Positions 1 to 11,948 are shown, counted from the stretch's first letter. The stretch: DNA of 64,000 bases from Siphonodentalium dalli (GCA_032622095.1 CP136065.1:206068151-206132150); one strand, 5' to 3'. Notes: a model not told the origin generated them from the sequence alone. Program-made: numbers and translations.

Positions 1-379
1 TTACTAAATCTGATATCCAAATACACACACTCTGCTGACTATAATTCCTTTCATCTGCACCCCCTTTCGAATCCCGACACGACACCATTATAAAATGTAT
101 CACTGTTCCTGTCACAAATTATACAAACAATCGATATTATTTACCAAATAGATAAAAACGATCATGAAAACTAGATATATCAATTTCACTAGTGGCACCG
201 CATCCATACATGAGATCAGAACCAACAATAATCACAATAATTATCGAACAAAATTGAATAAAAATACTTTAAGAACTATTCGACTGATAATGTTATTTTA
301 CTTTCAGAAATACAAAACCCTGCTACGTGGGTTCTGTAACGGTGATGTGTAAAATTGTGGCATATTACAAAGGACGAAT
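1..379. other. Unannotated AT-rich sequence
   Basis: I see no gene, repeat or RNA here. Short open frames on both strands have no protein character. Confidence 0.6.
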
Positions 380-754
380 AAATATATGTGACCCGCCATA
401 TCAAATCCAGTCGTAAGTCGGGATTTTTTACCCTTGTTCTTGTATTCTTTAACAATTTTATAATTTCACCCATACAGAGCCCCAGACAAACATGAGCAGA
501 CGACACTCTTCTATGTGCTTCTATATATGTGTGGGGCTCCCTGCAGTATAATGGATGTTTTTTTTATTTTATGTCCTAAAAATTGTAAGAAACATTTATT
601 TAAAAAACATGATAAAAAATTGTTAAGCCAATGTATTCTCTTATATATGCGAGGCGACCTATGGTCGACTCGCATATATAAGAGAATGCTTTGGCACAGG
701 GTAAAAAAAATCCCGACTTCCGACTGGATTTGATATGGCGGGTCACATATATTT
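380..754. mobile_element. MITE with about 54-bp inverted ends carrying the P palindrome
   Basis: Terminal inverted repeats of about 54 bp (380-433 and 700-754) match almost perfectly, beginning AAATATATGTGACCCGCC. No transposase frame lies between them. The interior has an AT-rich stretch (TTCTTTAACAATTTTATAAT) and a 69-bp palindrome at 627-695. Both are shared with the TTAACCCTTT-ended MITEs near 42-61 kb, although these ends are unrelated. No convincing target duplication is visible. Confidence 0.8.
627..695. repeat. P palindrome, copy 1
   Basis: A 69-bp near-palindrome with arms reading GCCAATG..TTCTCTTATATATGCGAG and centre CGACCTATGGTCG. This copy has a few point changes (GTATTC, GCTTTGG). 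It is the only copy outside the 42-61 kb cluster. Confidence 0.85.
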
Positions 755-1681
755 AAACAAACACATTTTCCCAGTGGAGATAGTGTATAGGTACTAAAGT
801 ATCAGTTTTATATACTGCATAAGTCAACCATATTGTTTTAAGTGTGTGTTTCACTCTCGTTCAAATAAAATGTTTGTGTTTGTTTTGTTTGTGCTATCAT
901 TCCATTTACTTCTGTAATTGTAGTGTTACCACAATGCTCGTTGGCTGATGTCCACATAGTTGAAGATACCGTAACGCAGCTTTATACTTGTTGGTTCGAA
1001 TTCAAAATAGAACACATTCGATGCATTACTGAGTGTGGACCGTGGCAGGTTGAATACGCCATCGTCCTGGTAAAACTCATGTATTCCTATAATAAGTGGT
1101 ACAATAACAAGCATTTTGTTTTTGGTTCCAATTTAAGTTACTGTGACCGGTGACCACAATACTCTCACATAAAAAAATAGCACGTCACCTGCCAAACAAT
1201 TCACAGCTAGACTATCATACGACACATGACCACCTTTTACATCTGACCGGGCCCAATGCGGGTGCATAAGTAGGGGTTACACCTTTGGCGACTGCATATA
1301 TGTCAGCCTCACGTTACATCAACTGATAGAGAGGGACCAATTAATACAATGATCTAAGACGTACTCGCGCGTAGTACCGTTGACGCCTCACATATAGCGC
1401 ACTAGTTCCAACCACCAACATACAAATCACACACGATGCAAACAACGACACGGACACCAAGTTTTACCCTTCGCAGTGAAGTGCAGGAGCGTAGTCCTTT
1501 TGGCGCATATTTGGGTGCAATATTTCCACAACCTACACGAGATCCCACACGAGGCAACCAACGATGCACGTGATACCGATGATTCCTACCATTTGCAGTA
1601 AGGTTCTGGAGCTATGCTACTCCGGGACCTCATGGCCAATTGATTCATTGCAGTTCAACCTGTATTGAACTGATTTCAAAA
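755..1681. other. Mostly unannotated; one possible exon
   Basis: Apart from the possible exon at 924-1069 I see nothing recognisable. 1150-1680 is less AT-rich than its surroundings but has no long open frame and no repeat shared with the rest of the window. Confidence 0.4.
924..1069 (+). CDS. Possible internal coding exon, product unknown
   Basis: A reading frame stays open between a good acceptor (pyrimidine-containing tract, then TTGTAG at 918-923) and a GTAAAA donor at 1070. The peptide begins LPQCSLADVHIVEDT and contains CWFEF and CITECGPWQVEY, with four cysteines in about 48 residues. This looks more protein-like than neighbouring frames. I do not recognise the family, and no partner exon was found. 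It could be chance: donor and acceptor matches are common, and the opposite strand is also open over much of it. Confidence 0.25.
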
Positions 1682-1850
1682 ACACAAGTAAGCCCATGCG
1701 GAATTATTTGAATCTGAATAAGCCTAAATCTACTTACCAGATGTAGGCTCTTTATAATGTGTTTTCACTGTGGTGCGCGCCATAAAACGGAACATTGGGT
1801 ATAAGTCCACTATGGACTTATTTCAGAAGCAAATAAGTCCAAGATTAACC
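1682..1850 (+). repeat. Family A dispersed repeat, left part
   Basis: Related to copies at 24340-24597, 25490-25738 and 63780-63995. The shared core reads GCGCGCCATAAAACGGA..GGGTATAAGTCCACTATGGACTTATTTCAGAA. The copy is split at a TA dinucleotide by the element at 1853-2107 and resumes at 2108 (TATGTGGATATT). Confidence 0.75.
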
Positions 1851-2109
1851 TACAGTAATGCCCTAATTAATCGACTCCCTAACCACAGCAGAATTATGGG
1901 TAACTTTTCAGGATTTAGTCGGATAGATGGCCTGTTGCCATTCATCGGAAAGCTCTCGGGGGGGGAAGTTACCCATAATTCTGCTATGGTTAGGGAGTTC
2001 AGGATTTAGTCGGATATATGGCTTGTTGCCATTCATCAGAAAGCTCTCCCCGAGAGTTACCCATAATTATGCTGTGGTTATGGAGTCGATTAATTAGGGC
2101 ATTACAGTA
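1851..2109. mobile_element. Tc1/mariner-type MITE inserted in family A
   Basis: Terminal inverted repeats of about 55 bp begin CAGTAATGCCCTAATTAATCGACTCC and are flanked by TA on each side (1851-1852, 2108-2109). A TA duplication and CAGT ends fit the Tc1/mariner group. There is no transposase. The interior holds two copies of a block (TTCAGGATTTAGTCGGATA..AAAGCTCTC) and an extra copy of the GTTACCCATAATT arm, so the element carries an internal duplication. Confidence 0.85.
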
Positions 2110-3018
2110 TGTGGATATTTCGGTCCACTATGAATATATTTTCACGAGGATATGGTGTATAATTGGTTCGTTGTCGATGATCATATTGATAAAAACAATT
2201 GTTCAAAAAGATTATTCAAGCTAGATCATGTGTATGATAGAGCATGTGCATACACTTGTGGATCGTCCGGGACATGGTCAGGCATTATGGAAACTAAAAT
2301 AGTCTCGTCCTTAATTTCTTATTTTAAAAACAAAAATAATGTATTTATAAATAACAGTCGTACGAAAATGGTGGACCATAGTGGTTCTATATCGTATCGA
2401 ATCGTTCCATCGTTTTTGCTTGGTAACTTATCATGCAGTTTAATCCCGACGTTCTAATATCATCACTGCGAATCGACGCTAGAGGCATCGGATTATGGAA
2501 AACCTTGCATGCGATATTGGCTAGTGGTGTTTCGCACTGAGCAACCCTGTATAGATCTCCCTCGTGTGGGACATAGTGCAATCAGATATCAGACAATAAC
2601 GCCTTGAATTATTTATTTCTTTAGTTCCATCACGTAAACATGTTCTTTAAGTTCAGCAAATATTCGTGTAGACTCAGGACATCGCAATATACGGAATGCT
2701 AAGAAGTTTCAATGTAAAGACGGTGACTGGCGTATTATGTCACTGGAATGTAGAACATTGGGATTTGGGTACATTTCTCGAGAACGTTAGTATTTGAATG
2801 CAAAATATAACTTATACTTGCAAAGTTGAGGTGACCGGGACATTCTGTATTTCGCCTATCTCTTTATCTATTCAGATTTACGAGATGAGCAACCCCAACA
2901 GCAAATCTTAATTAACTGCAATCTCGCAATGTTTTTCCCTAAAGTCCTCATTTTCTCTAGTTTTTAAATGTGCATTGTGTTTTTGGACGATTTTGCCGCG
3001 CGAATAATATCTATTAGG
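2110..3018. other. Family A tail, then unannotated sequence
   Basis: 2110-2160 continues family A. The rest contains no recognisable gene, RNA or repeat. Confidence 0.5.
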
Positions 3019-3170
3019 TATCCCAAAACATACCTATTTTGGGCGGGAACACTCCCCCACATGTGACTCGTGGCTTATGGTGTGTCTAGCCTCAATTGAC
3101 AAGAAATCCCGCTCATTTGTCAATACCTTAAGATGTTAACGACTACTCAAAATATGGATCACTGTGAAAT
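3019..3170 (+). repeat. Left copy of a 150-bp direct repeat flanking family B
   Basis: Starts TATCCCAAAACATACCTA and runs through TCAATTGACAAGAAATCCCGCTC to AATATGGATCACTGTG. A copy about 85% identical by eye lies at 3543-3693, 524 bp away. Confidence 0.75.
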
Positions 3171-3171
3171 G

Positions 3172-3540
3172 AGCCTGTTCTCTCGAAAACCCGCACATTA
3201 TCTGCTGATAATTTAATTTGAGTTAGGTAGATACTCTGCTTAGAATGGCCTCATTTTTAGTCGACAATGTGCTGAAAATGAGAGCGTTTTAGTCATATAA
3301 TCGACTCATAATGATGCGATTCTAAGCAGAGTATGTGCGGGCAATGACACAAATAAGGCAACTCACGACTTTTCAGGTGTACGCTCTTTAACTTGAGTGT
3401 TTCCAATTTGGCCCACGCCATAAAACGAAATAACGGGCATGGGTCCATCATCTTCTTATTTCGGAATAAAATAATCACATGTACTATTTCAGCATTATAG
3501 GTCAAATATGTGCGTATTTGCGCGACGATATGTTGATCTA
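3172..3540 (+). repeat. Family B dispersed repeat
   Basis: Begins with the GCCTGTTC..CGAAAACCCGCACATTATCTGC end. It contains an internal inverted pair (CTGCTTAGAAT / ATTCTAAGCAG) and ends GTGCGTATTTGCGCG. Other copies are at 16430-16745 (reverse), 20231-20575 and 47630-48665. It shares the CGCCATAAAACGAAATAACGG block with family A. No protein is encoded. Confidence 0.75.
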
Positions 3541-3542
3541 GC

Positions 3543-3693
3543 TATCCCAAAACATCTATCTTGGTCCGTAACACCCTCCCGCATGTGAATGTCATGGTTT
3601 ATGGTGTGTCCTGCGTCAATTGACAAGAAATCCCGCTCATGTGTCAATACCTTAATCACGATTTTAACGACTAAAAATATGGATCACTGTATA
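3543..3693 (+). repeat. Right copy of the 150-bp direct repeat
   Basis: Matches 3019-3170 in the same orientation. A lone family B element sits exactly between the two copies. Confidence 0.75.
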
Positions 3694-4053
3694 TTTGTCC
3701 AGCATTTCTCAGTTTCTAACCCACCAGCATCCTTACCATTCTTGTGCATGTGCTGGAAAACAACAGCTTCGTACGTACTATACGCTACGATAAAGGGAGA
3801 GCTCGTGCATCTTATTAAAGGTGCAGAGATGGCAAATTAAAAAACTCTAAAAAGATACATGAATTGTCTGCCTTTGAATTTCAACAGCGATAGTTCAGAA
3901 AATATGTGTAGTTTACTATGATACCAGTTACGTGGCGTCACGTAATTTAATTAGTGTGAACACATTTTATTTAATGATAAATATAGCAAATTGAGACACA
4001 TCTAACAGTAATTTGAGTTTCCACCAAAAAACCAACAATTCCTAATAAACATA
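3694..4053. other. Unannotated sequence
   Basis: No gene or repeat recognised. Confidence 0.5.
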
Positions 4054-4352
4054 GATGAATAACTCTAGAACGGAAACCACAGAAAAAAAACGTTTGAACA
4101 CTCTTTTGATTGCCCTCACAGAATTGAACAGCCATACTAAAATTTCATTGAGATTCGTTAACCGATGGTGGAGATATCGACTCGTACTGACAACAAATCA
4201 ACATTTACAGATGAATAACTCTAGAACTGAAAAAAACGATTGAACACTCTGTTGAATGCCCTCATAGTAGTGAACATACATACCAAATTGCATTCAGATC
4301 CGACAACCGGTGTTTGATATATCTGCCCGGACGGAAGGAAAAATTGAGGGTT
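4054..4352 (+). repeat. Tandem duplication, unit about 156 bp
   Basis: Two diverged copies begin GAATAACTCTAGAAC at 4055 and 4211 and continue through TTGAACACTCT and TGCCCTCA. Confidence 0.7.
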
Positions 4353-5116
4353 AAAGTCCGGACGGTCAGACTTATGGACGGACGAGGTCAATCCAGTATA
4401 CCCTCCATTCTCTTCGAGAGTGGGCGTATAATAATCGGCTGCACATGCACGTATTACGCGACAGTCCCTGACCAACAACATGCATACATTTAAGTGGCCG
4501 ATAGTGGACATAAAAAGATCCAACTATTGCAACATATAAATATAGAACTATTTGGTGGTGAATCCAATTCTAGTTAATTCTGTTGAGTCCAATAAATACG
4601 TATATGTATTCTAACGTCCAGGACTGTCAATTCAATTTGCCCGAGCTGTGTGTCGTCTGCTCGTAGCCTCGTGACCGCTGACCTCGTGATGTACGCGATC
4701 CTCGGAATCTTATTATACGGTTATATGCACTGAGCCGCTATTGTCTCAGAGAATCGTCTATAAGTGAATAAAACTGATGTGATTATCGGTCAGTCTAGTC
4801 TGGGATTCGATCCACTAATATCGTTATAGCAATGAATCGTACTTGTTCATCCAGCAACCGTATATTATTAACTCCCGGATCACTGGGAAGAACTGGCGAC
4901 GCATAACATCGTCCTCGCGTGCCAAATCAAGAGATTTTGTGATTTCAAGAATTGCGGATTTTTCGTAAACGCCAATGCACGTGTATATATGTATATTGCC
5001 CCGTAATCAAACTGAATTGTACGTCGGTTTCTCTTGGTCGGTTACTTTCTGTCGTGTTCATATTGAATTGAGTCCTATTGATGACATTGAGGTTATGACG
5101 CTCAGTCGTTTAATTG
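4353..5116. other. Unannotated; GC-richer flank of a MITE
   Basis: 4620-4930 is richer in CpG than its neighbours. It includes AATAAAACTGATGTG and ACTGGCGACGCATAACATCG, loosely like the LTR end and primer-binding area of a gypsy element. I could not match it to the gypsy relic at 11.9-14.4 kb, so I do not call an LTR. Confidence 0.25.
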
Positions 5117-6522
5117 TTAAAGTGATGTGAAACACTCATGCAGGTTGATCAAATAGAAATGGAGAATAATCGTGTTCAAAGTAGTTATTTTTACAAACAA
5201 ATATTATATCTAAATTGACAACACACACCCTGTCATTCTTGTGTATTAATTAAATGCAGTGACTCTCGATGGTGAAAACGTTTTCGTCAGTTTATTGCCA
5301 ATAGATGCATCCCGAATCGAGTAGTAAATATTTATAATTGAGAGTAGTTCAGACGATGTTTTCTATGGAGTGGTACGGTCGATATGCTTCAGATTTTCGG
5401 CGGTGTTAGTAGAATATTGCATTCCTCCAATTGACATTGTGCCTGAATACTAACTAATCAGTTCCACGCCCCCGACCAAGTACATAATATGTCTTTAATA
5501 ACAGTAATAACCCATGTTTGCATCTATAACCTAACAATTATTTCTCATACATGTTTTACAATTAAACATTTACAATTGAGAGTAGTTCAGACGATGTTTT
5601 CTATGGTGTGGTACGGTCGATTTGCTTCAGATTTTCGGCGGTGTTAGTAGAATGTTGCATTCCTCCAATTGACGTAGTGCCTGAATGCTAACTTATCAGT
5701 TCCACGCCCCCGACCAAGTACATAATATGTCTTTAATAACAGTAATAACCCATGTTTGCATCTATAACCTAACAATTATTTCTCATACATGTTTTACAAT
5801 TAAACATTTACAATTGAGAGTAGTTCAGACGATGTTTTCTATGGAGTGGTATGGTCGATTTGCTTCAGATTTTCGGCGGTGTTAGTAGAATGTTGCATTC
5901 CTCCAATTGACGTAGTGCCTGAATGCTAACTTATCAGTTCCACGCCCCCGACCAAGTACATAATATGTCTTTAATAACAGTAATAACCCATGTTTGCATC
6001 TATAACCTAACAATTATTTCTCATACATGTTTTACAATTAAACATTTACAATTGAGAGTAGTTCAGACGATGTTTTCTATGGAGTGGTACGGTCGATTTG
6101 CTTCAGATTTTCGGCGGTGTTAGTAGAATGTTGCATTCCTCCAATTGACGTAATGCCTTAATGCTAACTTATCAGTTCCACGCCCCCGACCAAGTACATA
6201 ATATGTCTTTAATAACAATAATAACCCATGTTTGCATCTATAACCTAACAATTATTTCTCATACATGTTTTACAATTAAACATTTACAATTGAGAGTAGT
6301 TCAGACGATGTTTTCTATGGAGTGGTAAGGTCGATATGCTTCAGATTTTCGGCGGTGTTAGTAGAATGTTGCATTCCTCCAATTGACGTAGTGCCTGAAT
6401 ACTAACTTATCAGTTCCACGCCCCCGACCAAGTACATAATATGTCTTTAATAACAGTAATAACCCCTGTTATGCTAACTTATCAGTTCCACGCCCCCGAC
6501 CAAGTACATAATATGTCTTTAA
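5117..6522 (-). mobile_element. Family C MITE with internal tandem amplification
   Basis: Flanked by TTAA on both sides (5117-5120, 6519-6522). The left end (AGTGATGTGAAACACTC) and right end (reverse complement of AGACATATTATGTACTTGG) match the two ends of the intact 366-bp copy at 13929-14294. Between them, a 238-bp unit that comprises one end of the element is repeated about five times (roughly 5330-6510). The repeat makes identical 66-codon open frames at 5685 and 5923; these are by-products, not genes. Confidence 0.85.
5330..6510. repeat. 238-bp tandem array inside family C
   Basis: The unit runs from TTGAGAGTAGTTCAGACGAT through TCAGTTCCACGCCCCCGACC to ATGTTTTACAATTAAACATT. Successive copies differ at only a few sites, so the amplification is recent compared with the scattered family C copies. 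The last unit is cut short near 6475. Confidence 0.9.
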
Positions 6523-6534
6523 AGTCATCAACTT

Positions 6535-6725
6535 TCTACAGTTGTTCTCGTGAAAATAATCACATAACGGGTATTTTAATGGGTGAAATAAGCTCATATT
6601 GGCATTATTTAATCTCAACATATGCTCTATATGGACCTAACACTCGGTTGGGACTATTTCCATGTAAGACCATGTTGGCATTACATAATCTCCCTTTTTC
6701 ATAAACACGACGTTTCTGTTTTACC
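6535..6725 (+). repeat. Family A fragment
   Basis: GAAATAAGCTCATATTGGCATTATTTAA and CTCTATATGGACCTAA match the copy at 24340-24597. The rest of the family is missing. Confidence 0.6.
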
Positions 6726-6939
6726 TGGATAATCAGAACCCCCATGTTAGTCGATATACCTTGCGACAGACAAACACAATCATTCAATAATTTATTAAGA
6801 ACGTAACAAATATAACAAAAAATCAACAACTAATCGTGTAATCCACGGGTCATCTTTCCACAACTGCATCATCTTTGAGAGAAATTAGTAAATTGAATAA
6901 CTTGAATTGATAGTAGTTTCAATATAAACTCAGACTGTA

Positions 6940-7259
6940 ATCTACATGGCTGTTTGCGCTCCAAAATACACCTAGTAATATTCACGTGTTAATTGTTCCC
7001 GGTATCGAAATAGGTCGATAAGTACTGCCACTACCTTAATTTTTACGGGCATTATATGTCCATTTCCCAGAAAGACGCATTGAATTCATAAAAAATACAA
7101 CTTTGAACAGGGTGTTTGAGTCCCAAACAAACAACAGACATGTGCAATACGCGGAACAGAAAAAGTCGGTATATCAATGTTTCGTGTATTTTTCAACCTA
7201 TAGTAAACCTTGTTCCAAATTACGTCGATAAAATTTGGAAGCTTGAATGAGCCATTAAA
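6940..7259 (-). repeat. Family D MITE, truncated
   Basis: Reverse copy of the repeat at 16925-17348: ACATGGCTGTTTGCGCTCCAAAATACACC at the left, TTGAATGAGCCATTAAAG at the right. It is shorter than the others through internal deletions. Confidence 0.75.
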
Positions 7260-7944
7260 GAGATACATATACAAATCCATGTTTGTACACAAACAGCTGC
7301 TGTGCTGTTTATTTCAGCACGACCTCCCATAATAAGGATCATTACATTTTCAATTTGGCTGCAACGGAATCGCTCATTCCGTCAAAAATATATAGGCATT
7401 ACTGATTACATTTTTTTTAAATCTGGCATCTAGAAGAAAATCCAATCCTACCAATTTAATTTCAGCAAGGAATAATCAAGGTTCTTCCTTGAATTGATGC
7501 CGTAATGTCAGGATTCGATGGAGTGAATTCCAATTCAAGGAAGACCATCACGCTAGAAAAGGTCAATCGACGGAAATTGTTGGCGAATCGGCGAGTCAGT
7601 GTGATGAGTATTAGATTGGGGCTCCGCGGAGTAATCTCGGCAGTTCATTTGGCGTAACTAAGTTAGCACGCGACTTGTAGCATATACGTCGATAGATGGG
7701 ATTATATCCGAATACTGAGACCAATCATCTGTCGACAGACTTATTTCTTCTGTCAGGACGAACTGACAATTCGATACTCGTCAATCCGATATCCGAAAGT
7801 GGGGCATGCCTTTGGGCTATTTGTGGTTCGATTGAAGAACGTTGGAAATGACTCTTGGTCGGCGGGTTTGTCAGTGTCATCAACGATGGACAGCATATGT
7901 CTTGCACACATTTACCATCTATATTTTTCTGCGAACAGATGAAT
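7260..7944. other. Unannotated, with a small inverted repeat
   Basis: GGTTCTTCCTTGAATTG at about 7480 is repeated inverted at about 7532-7548. Nothing else is recognised. Confidence 0.5.
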
Positions 7945-7952
7945 ACTCACAT

Positions 7953-8223
7953 GATGGGCCTGGTCACTAGTCAACAGGAAACTACTCTCAAACACTCAGA
8001 GCTTGTCTTATACCTGTCATAGCATCGATGTTTACACATATTTTGTAATATGTAAAATTGAATAACATGGAATAAATATTAGTACAAGATGGGCTGGTCA
8101 CTAGTCAACAGGAAACGACTCTCAAATGCACAGAGCTTGTCTTATACCCGTCATAGCATCGATGTTTACACATGTTTTGTAATATGTAAAATTGAATAAC
8201 ATGGAATAAATATTTTTACAAGA
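7953..8223 (+). repeat. Tandem duplication, unit about 135 bp
   Basis: Two copies, each running from GGTCACTAGTCAACAGGAAAC to ATAACATGGAATAAATATT, with few differences. Confidence 0.85.
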
Positions 8224-8291
8224 TAATGCACACCGCATCATTGTGCTTGGCAGAGTACATATTCGTGTAATCTAGAGGGTGGGACACAGAC

Positions 8292-8856
8292 AATCATATT
8301 AGGAGGATACACCGGGTCATGTGAGTGGGAAGAGGCACTGCGTGTGGTTCTCTAACCATATTAAGAGGGTACACCGGGTCATGTGAGTGGGAAGACGCAC
8401 TGCGTGTGATTAGCTAACCATATTAAGAGGGTACATCGGGTCATGTGAGTGGGAAGACGCACTGCGTGTGGTTCTCTAACCATATTAAGAGGGTACACCG
8501 GGTCATGTGAGTGGGAAGACGCACTGCGTGTGGTTCCCTAACCATATTAAGAGGGTACACCGGATCATGTGAGTGGGAAGACGCACTGTGTGTGGTTCGC
8601 TAACCATATTAAGAGGGTACACCGGGTCATGTGAATGGGAAGACACACTGCGTGTGGTTCGCTAACCATATTAAGAGGGTACACCTGATCATGTGATGGG
8701 AAGAGGCACTGCTTGTGGTTCGCTAACCATATTAAGAGGGTACACCGGATCATGTGATGGGAAGACGCACTGCTTGTGGTTCGCTAACCATATTAAGAGG
8801 GTACACCGGATCATGTGAGTGGGAAGACGCACTACGTGTTGTTCGCTAACTATATT
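8292..8856 (+). repeat. Minisatellite, unit about 62-63 bp, about 9 copies
   Basis: Unit: GGGTACACCGGGTCATGTGAGTGGGAAGACGCACTGCGTGTGGTTCGCTAACCATATTAAGA. Some units lose one base (GTGATGGGAAG). Open frames on the minus strand here are products of the repeat. Confidence 0.95.
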
Positions 8857-9541
8857 TTTTTCAAATCTGACATTACACCCTGTTGATGCTTTTATTGATG
8901 TTGTCATTTCTTTTTGGCATGACACAGTACCGATTTCGTCATAGTGAAGACACCACAAGACTTCAGTAAATATGTCTCGGCTTCAGCGGAAATTCGGTCT
9001 TACCTTAATTATAAGTATATGTCTTAGGAAATTAAGATAACAACTGGTTAATTGTTCATGCTAAAATCACGCAATATTTTTGCGTGGTACTCATTCCGGC
9101 GAGCAGTTCGTACCCTACCATCTACGTTGGCAAATGAATTTGTTCCGTGAATTAAGTTTTGATATGAACTGTTGTGTTTCTTGAAGCAAATGTACTTCTG
9201 TTCTGATCCAATAATAGTCCACACTAAGTGCGCGTGATACCATTATAAATAGTTGTTGTATCCATTATAATTATTAATACACTGCCTATTCAATTTCCAT
9301 ATGTAACATTGATTTCGGATGAGCAACAGTGACGTCTTTTTCACTCAAATAAAAAATATGGATTTACTCTTGATTTTCAGGTGGAATAAACATGAACAGT
9401 CCATGTCTCATTGGTGAAATATGTGCATAGATAGGTATATATATTGCCAGATTAGCCCAATGTCAAAGCAATTACATAAGTAAAATAAAATGTGATTATA
9501 AATTTAGTAAACAAACATAGTAATGTCCAATGTTTGGTGAC
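8857..9541. other. Unannotated sequence
   Basis: AT-rich; no gene or repeat recognised. Confidence 0.5.
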
Positions 9542-9680
9542 TCACACCGTTTGTGTATAACGCGTTGGACCATGTCGCAGATGCTATTACACCGTTTATG
9601 TATAGAGTTGGACAATGATGCAGATGACATTACACCGTTTGTGTATACAGAGTTGGACCATGTTGCTGATGATATTACAT
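9542..9680 (+). repeat. Short tandem repeat, about 45 bp x 3
   Basis: Unit CACCGTTTGTGTATA..GTTGGACCATGTTGCAGATGATATTA. It is open in frames on both strands, again a by-product of the repeat. Confidence 0.85.
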
Positions 9681-11948
9681 GTTTTCGGTTCATCATTTTC
9701 AAAATGAGTAAGAATATTATTAAACTTTTCATGACGGGAGCTGCGCTGGCGCAACATTAAAGACCCTATGCCAATGATTTTCTAATATATGCGTTTAGTC
9801 TATTTTTATAAATGGGGCATCACATAATGAAGTGCTTTTCTGTTTTACCTCTGTACCATATTTTTTGCAGATTCTTTAATCAGCGTGAACTTTAGGTTGT
9901 TTGTGTTAACGATTTTACTCTGATGTACTCTATTTCTGAGTTGAAATGAGGAGTGAGTGGTTAATCGTTGCGAAATCAGGAAATATATCGTACTGGAAAA
10001 CATCGAATGTCCATTCCTTTACTATTTCATTGCCGACTAGAACTAGCGAACTCCTACCTTCCGTTCTCATTTTTCGATCCAGCATTTTCATATTTTTGTT
10101 AATGCTCGGACGAATACTGCAACTACAGTATTAACCATAAGATTCACGTCATTGCCCCGAGAAGTGTTCACCAAAATAACCGAGTGCAACATTGTTAGTA
10201 TTGTGCATAAAGAGGATGTTAATGCAGATTTAGTGCAACATTTTAACCGGAATTCTTACGATTCATGACGGTCCATGTTCAAGTTAATATACACTACTTA
10301 TCACCGCTAGAACAGTAACCCAGACGAACGGGAAGAGGAGCGACAACCTCCACATCGGTCGTGGGTTTTGAGCTACCTCGGGGGACGCGAAGAACAGTGG
10401 TACTAAATATTTACGCCATAGAATATTATTGTCTCAGTGGATGGTCAGGCCGTAGTGAGGTTTGTGGAGTTTGCAAGCAGTTCATAATGAGTGCAATGGC
10501 AGATCATATTCAGATGAAAGACTTCTGTGAGACTTGATTACTCATTACGTAATGGTGAAACATCACATAAGTGAGCAGGATGATGTAAAACATGAGTTGC
10601 TGCTAACTCAGAGATCATGATTCCGTCTACTTAAAGCACATGTAATTTGGGCTACACATTCCACAAATTGAGCAGCATCCATACATATATATGAACTAAA
10701 CTACCATTTTCTGAACTGCATAGTTAACCGTGTGACATTATTCCTAATAGAGAGGCATTCAAACGACAGCATAATATATTCTTATTCAATCGTGTACTTT
10801 AAATTCAAGATCAGAATATGCAGAATCGACGTTGTACTCAATGATAGAACAAATTCCGATGAGCCACCTGATATGCCGTCTCTGTAGAATTGTCGCCAAC
10901 TCCCCGCAGAATCCTTGATTTTGGTGTTATTCACCGATGTGACGTTTCGTTCCGCCGCGCGTCAAAAGAAATCGATTGAATTTCCGGCCGAGCGATATCG
11001 ACGACAGCAATCTTAATGTAATCTGTCAGCGCACATCGAACATTCCAGTCACCGTCGATTCTGTTACAATGGCACCACAACTATCTCCTCAAATCGCTTT
11101 TGAATTCCTGTCTGATTTCTGTTATCCACGATTGAGGTAACAATGTAACTAGGGAAATGTACTCTTTTCAGCCGATAGAGGTTCACTGATTGGGGATTAT
11201 TTTACTGCTACCTACCTGAGTAGTTCAGTTTAGTTAGGGTTTAACGTCCTTTCAGCTGCTAGGTGATATCACAACGAGGCATACCGGGCTATCAAAATAC
11301 TTGTATAATGGCACATGTCATGCAGACGAATTTGGGACATAACGGTGGCATGATATAGTGTAATGTCGCTGTTCTGCACGACTTCCCGTACTTGTTTACA
11401 TCTTGCGCAGCGTTGCGCTCCTGCTGGTCAGCTCTGTTACATACATGTATCAGATATATAGATGGATATAAACTAGGACTGATGCTTGCCCCCAATGTAA
11501 ATGCAAAAACTCAACATGGATGGGATAGTCGTATCTTGTGTTTCTATTGTATAAATTGTTGTATTGACAGAAGTATTGACATTTTATTTCACACCCATTT
11601 GTAAGCAGTTTGTTTCAAAAGGACTGAACTTGAAATCGCCAAGTCATCCAATGTCTGATTATTTCATTGACAAGATATTCATATTTGCTTAATCTGGTGT
11701 GAGCTTTTAGAACATCGAGGGCTGAGAGTTTGAGTACTTCTTTGGGCCCGAACAACTATTGTGTGCATAGGCTTGAGCAGAAAACACTGCGTATATCATT
11801 CGTTTACTAGTACAATTGTCTCGGCAATCAAGGGACGGTATAACGGCAGTCAGTTGTGAACTTCATTGTGCGTTGACTCCCGGTTGATGTTCAGATCACA
11901 GCTATGTAATAGCACGTTTAAGGAAACGTTATTATGAATGTTCATCAC
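9681..11948. other. Unannotated region, last part possibly LTR
   Basis: No host gene recognised. The last few hundred bases (up to 11949) lie just beyond the purine-rich GGGGAGAA of the gypsy relic read on the minus strand, where a 3' LTR beginning TGTGATGAACATTC would start. The far LTR end cannot be placed. Confidence 0.4.

Noticed and set aside
4600-5110. Possible 5' LTR and primer-binding site of the gypsy element
   Set aside because: Only loose resemblance; it does not align with the presumed 3' LTR start at 11949 and no gag frame follows.
5685-6123. Two identical 66-codon frames
   Set aside because: They are two units of the 238-bp tandem array inside family C.
8292-8856. CRISPR-like regular array
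   Set aside because: Whole units repeat with no unique spacers, in a eukaryotic context; it is a minisatellite. The same holds for 29991-30873 and 61888-63377.
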